From Candidatus Spechtiibacteriota bacterium (GTDB taxonomy: Bacteria; Patescibacteriota; Minisyncoccia; Spechtbacterales; HO2-43-30): a stretch of 5,723 nucleotides of DNA. The notes below the pieces were generated by a model. That model was given only the letters and a program-made list of their open reading frames with translations, did not search any database and was not told where the DNA came from. The position numbers and the translations under genes are program-made. This document shows, piece by piece, positions 1-5,562 of this stretch; position 1 is the first letter of the stretch; each line of letters begins with the position of its first letter. The stretch is taken from the NCBI GenBank assembly GCA_016177905.1, contig JACOUK010000088.1, positions 1 to 5,723 of the forward strand, read 5' to 3'.

Positions 1-1
1 A

Positions 2-1006
2 AAAGATACATCTTTGGCGCAAGTACTTTGCATAGATTCATCTGGCGCTCGCGAGACCCGGACAGCATGCACCGAAGCTACTTTGGAGTACACCGGAGCG
101 GCAATAAGCGGAGACCTTGCTTCATTTCCTTCAAACGCGGGATGGGGAGATCCCGCGCAAAGTTTTATCGTGGGACCGCAAAATATCTCCGTGCGCGAGG
201 TTCAGCTTTATGTGAGGAAACTAACCAATAGTCCAAGTAATATATTTTTGGAGATACGAAGCGGAAGCACCATAGGGACTGTTGTTGGAAGAAGTTGGAT
301 GATTGAAAGTTTTTCGCTTGCTACGACTTCGAGCTGGACTTCTTTTGTGTTTCCAAGCCCGGTCCTGCTCGTTTCCAGCACTCAATACTTTTTGCGATTG
401 AGATCTTTGCCCGATTCGACAGTCGCGTTTTCAAACGCGACAGGGACGATATACTTAGCGTACGAACACTCGGCATCTTCTCCGCCGGCATACGCGGGGG
501 GCGATGCGTGGCGTTATGTCGGACAAAGCAATAATCCGACGTTCGCTGGCGAGCGGCTGGGGCCAGCCGACCAATATGATTTTGGTTTTCGTATTTTTTA
601 TGGAATCAATCCGCCTGTCAATCGCGATTCAAGGCATTTGGATTTTGACCTTGTGGGATTGGACGGAAGAGGATGGAGTATCGAGACAACTTCTATTCTT
701 CGCCTTGTATTTCACAACCCTGGGAACCCAGACACGGTGCAGGATATCGCAATGGCAAATTATTTTAAAAACGGGAATACGGAATTTGATTGGGAAGGAA
801 GTATAAACGTAAACGGAGATATCGAGAAATTGCGGGTGCACACTTTGTATCGCGACGCGTACGACACGACGCTTTCGATTCACCGCGATCGAAAAGATAA
901 TCAAAAAGCGGCGGATATTTCTATTGACGGGAAAGCGATTGTGTCTTACGCGGCGGATGGAACTGCGACAGTCGGCGCGTATGGAGGAGTAATGAGTTAC
1001 CGTTAG
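2..1006 (+). CDS. Secreted beta-rich protein, possible pilus-tip or surface adhesin (5' partial)
   Basis: The reading frame is open to the left edge (codons from base 2) and stops at TAG 1004-1006, so the true start and any signal or prepilin leader lie outside the window. A TTG at 14 is only an internal codon. About 334 residues are visible. Two cysteines (codons 29-31 and 68-70) flank a short polar segment. From about 150 to 605 the protein looks like a beta-sandwich or jelly-roll: a Gln-Ser-Phe opening, a strand with VQLYVRK, an LEIRSG strand, a TQYFLRLR strand and a closing FGFRIFYG. This resembles the carbohydrate-binding-like or 'choice-of-anchor' beta modules found in secreted bacterial proteins. 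The rest (about 606-1006) is another beta-rich, Asn/Asp/Gly-rich region with no family I recognise. No transmembrane segment is visible. It ends 19 bases before a minor pilin gene, which suggests it is an exported pilin-associated protein, possibly with its own prepilin N-terminus upstream. A host- or surface-binding role is inference. Confidence 0.6.
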   Translation, partial: KDTSLAQVLCIDSSGARETRTACTEATLEYTGAAISGDLASFPSNAGWGDPAQSFIVGPQNISVREVQLYVRKLTNSPSNIFLEIRSGSTIGTVVGRSWMIESFSLATTSSWTSFVFPSPVLLVSSTQYFLRLRSLPDSTVAFSNATGTIYLAYEHSASSPPAYAGGDAWRYVGQSNNPTFAGERLGPADQYDFGFRIFYGINPPVNRDSRHLDFDLVGLDGRGWSIETTSILRLVFHNPGNPDTVQDIAMANYFKNGNTEFDWEGSINVNGDIEKLRVHTLYRDAYDTTLSIHRDRKDNQKAADISIDGKAIVSYAADGTATVGAYGGVMSYR

Positions 1007-1013
1007 ACTGCGC

Positions 1014-1019
1014 TATAAG
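1014..1019 (+). promoter_or_regulatory. Weak -10-like hexamer before the PilV-like gene
   Basis: TATAAG (5 of 6 to TATAAT) lies in the 19-base gap after the first gene and ends 6 bases before the ATG at 1026. That is the spacing expected if transcription started at the start codon itself. No TG extension and no obvious -35 were found, so support is weak. Confidence 0.22.
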
Positions 1020-1025
1020 CCTTCT

Positions 1026-1520
1026 ATGTGCTCTACATCTTATCGTCACAACCAAAAAGGACTTGGAATGGTGGAAGTAATTGTGGTTGTTGCAATGATT
1101 CTGGTCGGATTCACTGCGATTTTAGAGCTGTTTCGGCTCCAGTTTCGCAACGACACGACTGCGCGGGAAGATGTAAAGGCGTACGCGCTTTTATCCGAAG
1201 CAATGGAGGCGGTGCGAAGCGTGCGGGACGATAATTGGTCGAACATTTCAGGCCTGACACAGGGAGCGGATTATTATCCGGCGATTTCAGGAAATGCCTG
1301 GGTCCTTTCCGGCGCTGATCCGGGTCCAATAGATGGGTATTCACGCTGGATTGTTTTTTCAAGCGTGCGGAGGGATGCAAATGATGACATCGTTGATTCC
1401 GGGGGTTCGGTTGACGCGGATACTCTGAAGGTTACGGGGTCTATCGAATGGCAGAGCGGCGGGCGGACAAAAACGAAAACACTTATCACATATCTCACGA
1501 ACTGGCATGCGAAACTTTAA
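1026..1520 (+). CDS. PilV/GspI-like type IV minor prepilin
   Basis: A 164-residue class III prepilin. A short leader of 12 residues ends in Lys-Gly; the predicted prepilin peptidase (PilD) cut is after Gly12. The mature protein begins LGMVE, with Glu17 at +5, followed by a hydrophobic helix to about residue 36. This is the classic N-terminal methylation/cleavage motif. After the helix comes an amphipathic stretch rich in Arg, Glu and Ala (about 40-65), then a globular part with aromatic and Gly/Asp-rich loops. Length and order (followed by PilW-like then PilX-like genes) match the PilV/GspI position in minor-pilin cassettes. Such proteins form part of the fibre-tip complex that primes assembly. 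The only Cys (residue 2) lies in the removed leader. ATG 1026 is chosen because it gives a normal leader length. No Shine-Dalgarno sequence is seen, but TATAAG lies at 1014-1019. The 3' end overlaps the next gene by 14 bases. The exact minor-pilin class is less certain than the prepilin identity. Confidence 0.88.
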   Translation: MCSTSYRHNQKGLGMVEVIVVVAMILVGFTAILELFRLQFRNDTTAREDVKAYALLSEAMEAVRSVRDDNWSNISGLTQGADYYPAISGNAWVLSGADPGPIDGYSRWIVFSSVRRDANDDIVDSGGSVDADTLKVTGSIEWQSGGRTKTKTLITYLTNWHAKL

Positions 1521-2031
1521 CCGTAAAGGATTTACCCTCGTTGAGCTTCTTGTCTATGTTGCGCTTTTTGCGATTGTTGTAACGCTTGCGATCCAATTTA
1601 CACTCGGCATTGTGAACGCAAGCGCAAGATCAAACGCGAAAGAAGAAGTCGCGATAGGCGCAAGCTCGATTCTTCAAGCCTTTGACGCTTTAGCGCGGGG
1701 CGCTCAAGCCGTGTATGATCCCACGTCGAATTTTATAGGAGATCCCGGACAACTTTCGCTGGTCACAAGTAATACCCCTCCGCCAAACGAGAAGACAAGC
1801 TATATAGATATGTATTTGGATGGGGGAAGATTTTGCGTGAAACGCGAAGTTTCTGGAGTGGCATGCGTAAGTTCCATGAAGGTTGAGGTGACGAGTTTGA
1901 TTTTTCGAAAAATGACTCAAGCAGGCGGAGCAGAATCCGTGCAGGCACGATTTACGATTCGTTTTCGGACCCAAAGTCCGAAATATTACGCCACGCAAAC
2001 TTTTCAAACCTCGGCGCGTTTGAGGTTGTAG
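1507..2031 (+). CDS. PilW/GspJ-like type IV minor prepilin
   Basis: A 174-residue prepilin with a textbook N-terminus: a seven-residue positive leader plus Gly8, cut before Phe9, then FTLVE with Glu13 at +5 and a hydrophobic helix to about residue 36. The helix continues into an Ala/Ser/Glu-rich amphipathic segment (about 37-65), as in other pilins. The C-terminal half is beta-prone and contains two cysteines, Cys110 and Cys120, which could close a small disulfide loop. The second gene of the I-J-K/V-W-X order suggests a PilW/GspJ/ComGF-type minor pilin that acts in the tip complex at the cytoplasmic membrane and at the fibre end. ATG 1507 lies inside the end of the upstream prepilin gene (14-base overlap, different frame), so translational coupling is likely; no Shine-Dalgarno sequence is visible. 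It ends 8 bases before the PilX-like gene. The prepilin call is firm; the W/J subclass rests on position and size. Confidence 0.88.
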   Translation: MRNFNRKGFTLVELLVYVALFAIVVTLAIQFTLGIVNASARSNAKEEVAIGASSILQAFDALARGAQAVYDPTSNFIGDPGQLSLVTSNTPPPNEKTSYIDMYLDGGRFCVKREVSGVACVSSMKVEVTSLIFRKMTQAGGAESVQARFTIRFRTQSPKYYATQTFQTSARLRL

Positions 2032-2039
2032 TAAGTCCT

Positions 2040-3284
2040 ATGTCTTATCGAAATAAACAAGGTATTATCGCTCTGCTTATCGTTTTAGTGACGATGTTTA
2101 TCGGTTCTGCTCTTGCGTTTGCGTCGGTATTTGTATCTCTGAATCAAGCAAAAGGAGTAAAAAATATTGCGTATTCATACGAAAGCATATACGCGTCAGA
2201 GGCAGGAGTTGAAGACGCGCTCCTTCGGGTTCTTGATAGCACAAAAAAATTGCCGTCCACAAATCCCTATACGCTGCTTGTGGGGAATGCGTCAGCTTCG
2301 ACAACTATCGGAAATATCTTAGGAGGAGCGCGGACAATTGTTTCCGAAGGTTCAAGGCTTGGAAGGGTGCGAAAGGTAGGCGCCACACTTGTGCTTGACA
2401 CGGCGAATGGGAGTTTCTTTTTTGGGGCAGAGGTGGGTGATGCGGGGCTTACGATGCAAAATGGAAGCAAGGTGAATGGCAATGTCTTTTCAAACGGGCC
2501 TGTCATAGCTGGGCCAAATACTTCAATTACCGGAACTGTGCGCGTGGCAAAAAATGGAAACAAACTTAAGGAGGCAGTAGTTGGAAAGGACGCGCAAGTG
2601 GATATTTGTGAAAATTCAACAATTTCAGGCGTGCTCACCGTGAGAACAAATACAGGATGCACGTCCGCGAGCACAACTTTGCTCGTAGGAGAAATTGCGA
2701 CAAGTTCTTTGCCTGTTACCCAGGCACAAGTAGACGGCTGGAAGAGCGATGCGGCTTCTGGCGGCACGATTGTGGGAAATTATACGCTTGACGGAAGCAA
2801 TCAGGCGAGCCTTGGTCCGAAAAAAATACAGGGGAATATGGAAATAAAAAATTCCGCGAAACTCACGATTACCGGCACCCTCTGGGTAACCGGTGAAATT
2901 ACTATTCAAAATTCCGCCCAAGTGCGTTTGGACTCTTCATACGGATCGACGAGCGGTGTTGTAGTGAGCGACGATGAGATCATTTTAAAAGATGAGAGTA
3001 TTTCTTCAGGATCCGGACAGGCAGGGAGTTATCTTCTGTATGTCTCCGCGACGAGTAAGGATCCCGCGCTTATTATCCAAAATAACGCTCAAGCTGACAT
3101 TCTTTTTACTCTCAATGGATGGGTAGAAGTCAGAAATAATACTCATGTTCGGGAAGTTACTGGTTATGGAGTGCGTTTGCTGAATAACGCGGAATTAACG
3201 TACGAGACGGGCCTTAACAACACGAGTTTTTCGAGCGGCCCTTCTGCCGGATGGTCGGTTGGATCATGGAAGGAGACGAAATAA
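2040..3284 (+). CDS. PilX/GspK-like pilus protein with a beta-solenoid-like passenger domain
   Basis: A 414-residue protein. A short basic leader ends at Gly8, followed by IIALL and a hydrophobic helix to about residue 34. The +5 position is Leu13, not Glu, as in GspK/PilX-class proteins that cap the fibre. Residues 51-64 contain a SEAGVEDAL-type motif typical of PilX N-terminal domains. From about 139 to 386 the protein is a series of short Asn/Gly-rich beta repeats: units centred on Asn141, Asn192, Asn271, Asn291, Asn348, Asn366 and Asn382, of the form [IVL]-x-N-[NS]-[AT]-x-[LVI]. The last groups are 16-20 residues apart, which suggests a beta-solenoid resembling the DUF7305-type C-terminal region of PilX-like proteins. 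Cys190 and Cys207 are the only cysteines. The domain likely projects from the fibre tip or surface. A PilX typically has under 200 residues, so this one is clearly enlarged. I recall similar proteins from Patescibacteria pil loci. It lies between the minor pilins and pilM. Substrate or partner is unknown. Confidence 0.85.
   Translation: MSYRNKQGIIALLIVLVTMFIGSALAFASVFVSLNQAKGVKNIAYSYESIYASEAGVEDALLRVLDSTKKLPSTNPYTLLVGNASASTTIGNILGGARTIVSEGSRLGRVRKVGATLVLDTANGSFFFGAEVGDAGLTMQNGSKVNGNVFSNGPVIAGPNTSITGTVRVAKNGNKLKEAVVGKDAQVDICENSTISGVLTVRTNTGCTSASTTLLVGEIATSSLPVTQAQVDGWKSDAASGGTIVGNYTLDGSNQASLGPKKIQGNMEIKNSAKLTITGTLWVTGEITIQNSAQVRLDSSYGSTSGVVVSDDEIILKDESISSGSGQAGSYLLYVSATSKDPALIIQNNAQADILFTLNGWVEVRNNTHVREVTGYGVRLLNNAELTYETGLNNTSFSSGPSAGWSVGSWKETK
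2454..3197 (+). repeat. Imperfect beta-solenoid-like repeat region in the PilX-like protein
   Basis: At protein level this region repeats a short rung of the form hydrophobic-x-Asn-[Asn/Ser/Gly]-[Ala/Ser/Thr]-x-hydrophobic. Clear units are IKNSAKL (residues 269-275), IQNSAQV (289-295), IQNNAQA (346-352), VRNNTHV (364-370) and LLNNAEL (380-386), with weaker ones near 139-145 and 190-196. Spacing of the last three is 18 then 16 residues, and the first clear pair is 20 apart. The DNA of the units is only loosely similar, so these are old protein-level repeats and not recent tandem duplications. Confidence 0.65.
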
Positions 3285-3293
3285 TGATATACT
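3285..3293 (+). promoter_or_regulatory. Candidate extended -10 element before pilM
   Basis: In the 19-base gap between the PilX-like gene and pilM the sequence TGATATACT matches the extended -10 pattern TGnTATAAT with one mismatch. No good -35 is seen at 16-18 bases upstream, which extended -10 promoters tolerate. Initiation 6-7 bases downstream would fall at about 3300, only 3-4 bases before the ATG at 3304, giving a nearly leaderless message. The element could allow pilMNO to be expressed apart from the minor pilins. Chance occurrence in AT-rich spacer DNA is possible. Confidence 0.35.
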
Positions 3294-3303
3294 AAAGAGA
3301 GAT

Positions 3304-4392
3304 ATGAATTTTTCACCATTATTCAAAATAATTCCCGAACCATTTGGTCTTGATCTGTCCGATGGAACGCTGAAAGTCGTAAAACTTGGAAGAAGAGGAA
3401 AGAATCTTTTTCTGGAGAATTTTGGCGAGCGGGATTTGCCTTCGGGTTTGATCAAGGACGGGAATATTCAATCCGAAGAAACATTAGCGGCAGTAGTCAA
3501 AGAAACTCTCGCGAATTTGAACATGGGGGCCTTCGCGACAAAATTTGTCGCCTGTTCGCTTCCAGAACAAAAAACGTATATTAGGACGTTAGAGTTGCCA
3601 AGCCTGGAAGTGGACGAGATGCGCGAGGCGATTCAATGGGAGATTGAGGCGGACATCCCGCTTGCGTTTTCGGACACGAACTTTGATTGGGAATTGATCC
3701 CCTCGCTTAAAAAACAAACAAAACATCTGGACGTTTTAGTGAGCGTTGCGCCGCGGGCCCTCGTTGATTCGTATGCCGGCTTTCTTCTCAAGGCAGGCCT
3801 CACACCTTTTTTGTTTGAACCAGAATCAGTAGCTCTCGCGCGGTGTATTATGAGACAAGGAGCTGTTGAAAAGCCGGTTTTGATTGTTGATTTTGGAAAG
3901 ACAAATACAAGTTTTATTATTTACGCGGGGCGCGGCATCCGGTTTACTTCTTCAGTTAAGATATCGGGCGATATGATGACAAAAAATATTGCGCGAGCCT
4001 TGAATGTTGATGAGAAGCGCGCGGAAGAGCTGAAGAAGGATGTTGGACTGAATCGGGAAAAAGACGGGCGTATTTTTGAGGCGGCGATTCCGTTACTCAC
4101 CGATTTGAAGGAGCAGATGAGCGAGTATATTGAATTTTACGCGGAGCATGCCCTGCATGCGCATGATGAGGAACCCCTGATCTCCAAGATTCTTTTGTGT
4201 GGCGGCGGCGCGGGGTTAGAGGGCCTGGAAAAATATCTAAGCACGGCGCTTCACATAGAAACGGTAACGGCGAATCCTTGGGTTAATATACTGGAATCAC
4301 CGTTAGTCGAGACGCCGGAATTGCCGTACAAAGAATCAATCCGATATGCGACGGCTCTTGGGCTTGCGCTCGTACAATATAACGATTTATGA
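3304..4392 (+). CDS. pilM: Type IV pilus assembly ATPase-like protein PilM
   Basis: A 362-residue cytoplasmic actin/FtsA-fold protein. Near the N-terminus GLDLSDGTLKVVKL (residues 15-28) is the phosphate-1 motif of the family. Residues 81-120 carry the typical PilM block: a FVACSLPE strand, the RTLELP strand (94-99), then the E-A-I-x-W-E-I-E-A-D-I-P helix. DFGKTNT (196-202) is the phosphate-2 motif, and LLCGGGAGL (297-305) is the Gly-rich adenosine-binding loop. PilM binds ATP and the N-terminal cytoplasmic tail of PilN, linking the motor platform to PilN/PilO in the membrane. Length matches the family (about 350). A TTG at 3259 would add 15 unlikely residues and overlap the upstream gene, so ATG 3304 is preferred; only a weak AAAGAG-like purine run precedes it. 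The stop overlaps the pilN start in an ATGA, which implies translational coupling. Confidence 0.93.
   Translation: MNFSPLFKIIPEPFGLDLSDGTLKVVKLGRRGKNLFLENFGERDLPSGLIKDGNIQSEETLAAVVKETLANLNMGAFATKFVACSLPEQKTYIRTLELPSLEVDEMREAIQWEIEADIPLAFSDTNFDWELIPSLKKQTKHLDVLVSVAPRALVDSYAGFLLKAGLTPFLFEPESVALARCIMRQGAVEKPVLIVDFGKTNTSFIIYAGRGIRFTSSVKISGDMMTKNIARALNVDEKRAEELKKDVGLNREKDGRIFEAAIPLLTDLKEQMSEYIEFYAEHALHAHDEEPLISKILLCGGGAGLEGLEKYLSTALHIETVTANPWVNILESPLVETPELPYKESIRYATALGLALVQYNDL
4378..4383 (+). promoter_or_regulatory. Weak -10-like hexamer upstream of pilN
   Basis: TATAAC (5 of 6 to TATAAT) ends 5 bases before the pilN ATG at 4389. It lies inside the last codons of pilM, has no TG extension and no evident -35. 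It is listed only because similar hexamers sit at similar spacing before three other genes here. Chance is the default explanation. Confidence 0.15.
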
Positions 4393-4913
4393 ATCTTTTA
4401 TCCAAGGACCAAAAGGACGCGCTCCGCAAAGACATTCTGGCACGATTTTTTGGCGTGGCACTCGCGACTCTTGCATTATGGGGAGCGATGTTTTTAATTT
4501 TTGCGTACACGAGCGCTCTGTATCTGGAGGTTCAAATTCCCGCACTTGAGGAGCGACTAAAAAATGAGCAAAGGAGCGAAACGTCGCGGAGTCTCACGCT
4601 CGTTGAGGAAGAGATTATAAAGTTAAACGCGGCGCTCTTTGATATTGAGAAGGCAAAAAATAGGAAGTCTGTCTATTCCCCCGCGATCCTTCGGAAAATT
4701 GGAGAGCTTGTTCCCGAGGGAGTAATGTTGAAAAGACTATCGTTCAAAGGACAATCCGTGACTCTCGAGGGGCAGGCGGAACAAAGAAGCGACGCGCTTG
4801 TTTTTAAGGGAAAGCTGGAAAAGGATTCGATCTGTCAGAAATTAAGCTCTCCGCTTATTGTAAAAGAAAAAAACGTCGATTTTAACTTTACCTGCGCGAT
4901 GGCTCCGCGTTGA
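4389..4913 (+). CDS. pilN: Type IV pilus inner-membrane protein PilN
   Basis: A 174-residue bitopic protein with the PilN layout. The N-terminus begins MNLLSKDQ, matching the conserved N-L-L-P tail that inserts into PilM, although the usual Pro is Ser5 here. A single transmembrane helix follows at about 21-44, then a coiled coil (about 47-93) and a small ferredoxin-like extracytoplasmic domain. That domain shows the family pattern SPAILRKIGELVPEGVML (97-114), followed by beta strands with LSFKG and VTLEGQA. PilN pairs with PilO to form the alignment complex around the fibre base. Its ATG overlaps the pilM stop (ATGA). Cys149 and Cys169 are the only cysteines, both in the exported domain, and could form a disulfide. 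No Shine-Dalgarno sequence is seen, in keeping with coupling to pilM. Sequence divergence is normal for this family, and context makes the call strong. Confidence 0.86.
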   Translation: MNLLSKDQKDALRKDILARFFGVALATLALWGAMFLIFAYTSALYLEVQIPALEERLKNEQRSETSRSLTLVEEEIIKLNAALFDIEKAKNRKSVYSPAILRKIGELVPEGVMLKRLSFKGQSVTLEGQAEQRSDALVFKGKLEKDSICQKLSSPLIVKEKNVDFNFTCAMAPR

Positions 4914-4923
4914 GTTTGTTAAG

Positions 4924-5550
4924 ATGAAAAGCGAAAATATTCGCAAAAAAAAGTTATATCTTGGGGCGATAGTGTTTCTCCTGCCTCTTGTATTTGGCTA
5001 TGGAGTATATTTTGTCATGGGAAGAGTAAGCGTGAGTCAAGAACAATACATTGCGAAGCAAAAAGAATTAGTAAGCCTTGAACATAAGCAACGGGAAGTA
5101 GCAGCCCTGGAGCAGGAGTTTACGGGTCTAGAGGCGCAAAGAAGCATCATCTTCTCCTCGCTTCTTTCCCAGCAATACGAAGATAAGTTGAGATTTATAA
5201 TCGAAATTGAAGACATCGCCAAGACCCTTGGACTTGTCTATGATTTTACGATTCAAAGAGAAGTGACGAAGGAAGATATACAGAGAGAAAAAGAGGAACT
5301 GGCGCGAGTTCGTCGAGGGGAGGCGGGGCAAAAAGCAGTGAAAGAAGAAGAAAAACTTCCCGAGATTACCGTGGGCGTGAAGTTGGAAGGAAAGTACGCG
5401 CAAGTGGTGAAGTTTTTGGAGAAATTCCAATCTCTTTCTTACTACACAGAGATTCAAAGTTTGGATATATCGAAGCAAAAGACGGAGGAAGGAAGTTCTC
5501 GCGCTGGAGTTGAGGCGGTGATACAAGCGTCAGTGTTTACAAGGGAATAA
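4924..5550 (+). CDS. pilO: Type IV pilus inner-membrane protein PilO
   Basis: A 208-residue bitopic protein: a basic N-terminus with KKK (8-10), one transmembrane helix at about 11-32, a coiled coil with many Gln/Glu/Lys (about 36-80), then an alpha/beta domain. A helix around 84-103 leads into a strand near 104-114 (GLVYDFTIQREV). A strand at 148-158 (ITVGVKLEGKY) is followed by a helix (159-170, VVKFLEKFQ) and a strand with IQSLDIS. The second block is the PilO signature region, where a G-x-[YF] turn leads into the long helix. Between the strands lies a highly charged insertion (about 115-147, rich in Glu, Lys and Arg) that is longer than a simple loop. PilO forms heterodimers with PilN and controls fibre alignment and dynamics. 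It starts 10 bases after pilN with no clear Shine-Dalgarno sequence. It contains no cysteine. Confidence 0.85.
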   Translation: MKSENIRKKKLYLGAIVFLLPLVFGYGVYFVMGRVSVSQEQYIAKQKELVSLEHKQREVAALEQEFTGLEAQRSIIFSSLLSQQYEDKLRFIIEIEDIAKTLGLVYDFTIQREVTKEDIQREKEELARVRRGEAGQKAVKEEEKLPEITVGVKLEGKYAQVVKFLEKFQSLSYYTEIQSLDISKQKTEEGSSRAGVEAVIQASVFTRE

Positions 5551-5556
5551 CATAAT
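5551..5556 (+). promoter_or_regulatory. Weak -10-like hexamer before the last gene
   Basis: CATAAT (5 of 6 to TATAAT) lies directly after the pilO stop and ends 6 bases before the ATG at 5563, the same spacing as upstream of the PilV-like gene. No TG extension or clear -35 is seen. It may be chance. Confidence 0.2.
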
Positions 5557-5562
5557 TCGTCT

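Noticed and set aside
14..16. TTG as the start of the first gene
   Set aside because: The frame is open upstream to the window edge, no ribosome binding site is visible, and starting here would leave an exported-looking protein with no signal sequence. The gene is more likely cut by the edge.
1690..2007. Antisense open frame opposite the PilW-like gene, and similar ones at 5128-5526 and 1111-1380
   Set aside because: They are opposite strong coding genes, have no recognisable domain and no start signals. They are treated as shadows.
2267..2767. Long antisense open frame (166 codons) within the PilX-like gene
   Set aside because: It lies wholly opposite a well-supported gene, and its product is low in complexity (Ser, Pro, Thr, Phe) as expected of a mirror of codon bias. 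No independent signals.
3259..3303. TTG 3259 as an earlier pilM start
   Set aside because: It would add 15 polar residues not expected in PilM and overlap the upstream gene by 26 bases. ATG 3304 gives a usual N-terminus.
4144..4168. GCATG-containing near-palindromic repeats in pilM
   Set aside because: They fall in the coding sequence for an Ala/His-rich helix and are explained by codons. No sign of a binding site or recombination site.
4390..4392. UGA recoded as glycine (Gracilibacteria/SR1 code)
   Set aside because: No in-frame TGA occurs inside any gene, and pilM and pilN end naturally at TGA. Read-through of pilM would add 36 residues overlapping pilN.
4945..4952. Run of eight A near the pilO start, as a possible slippage site
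   Set aside because: It encodes the expected basic residues before the membrane helix, and the frame continues intact. There is no truncated or alternative frame product to suggest programmed slippage.
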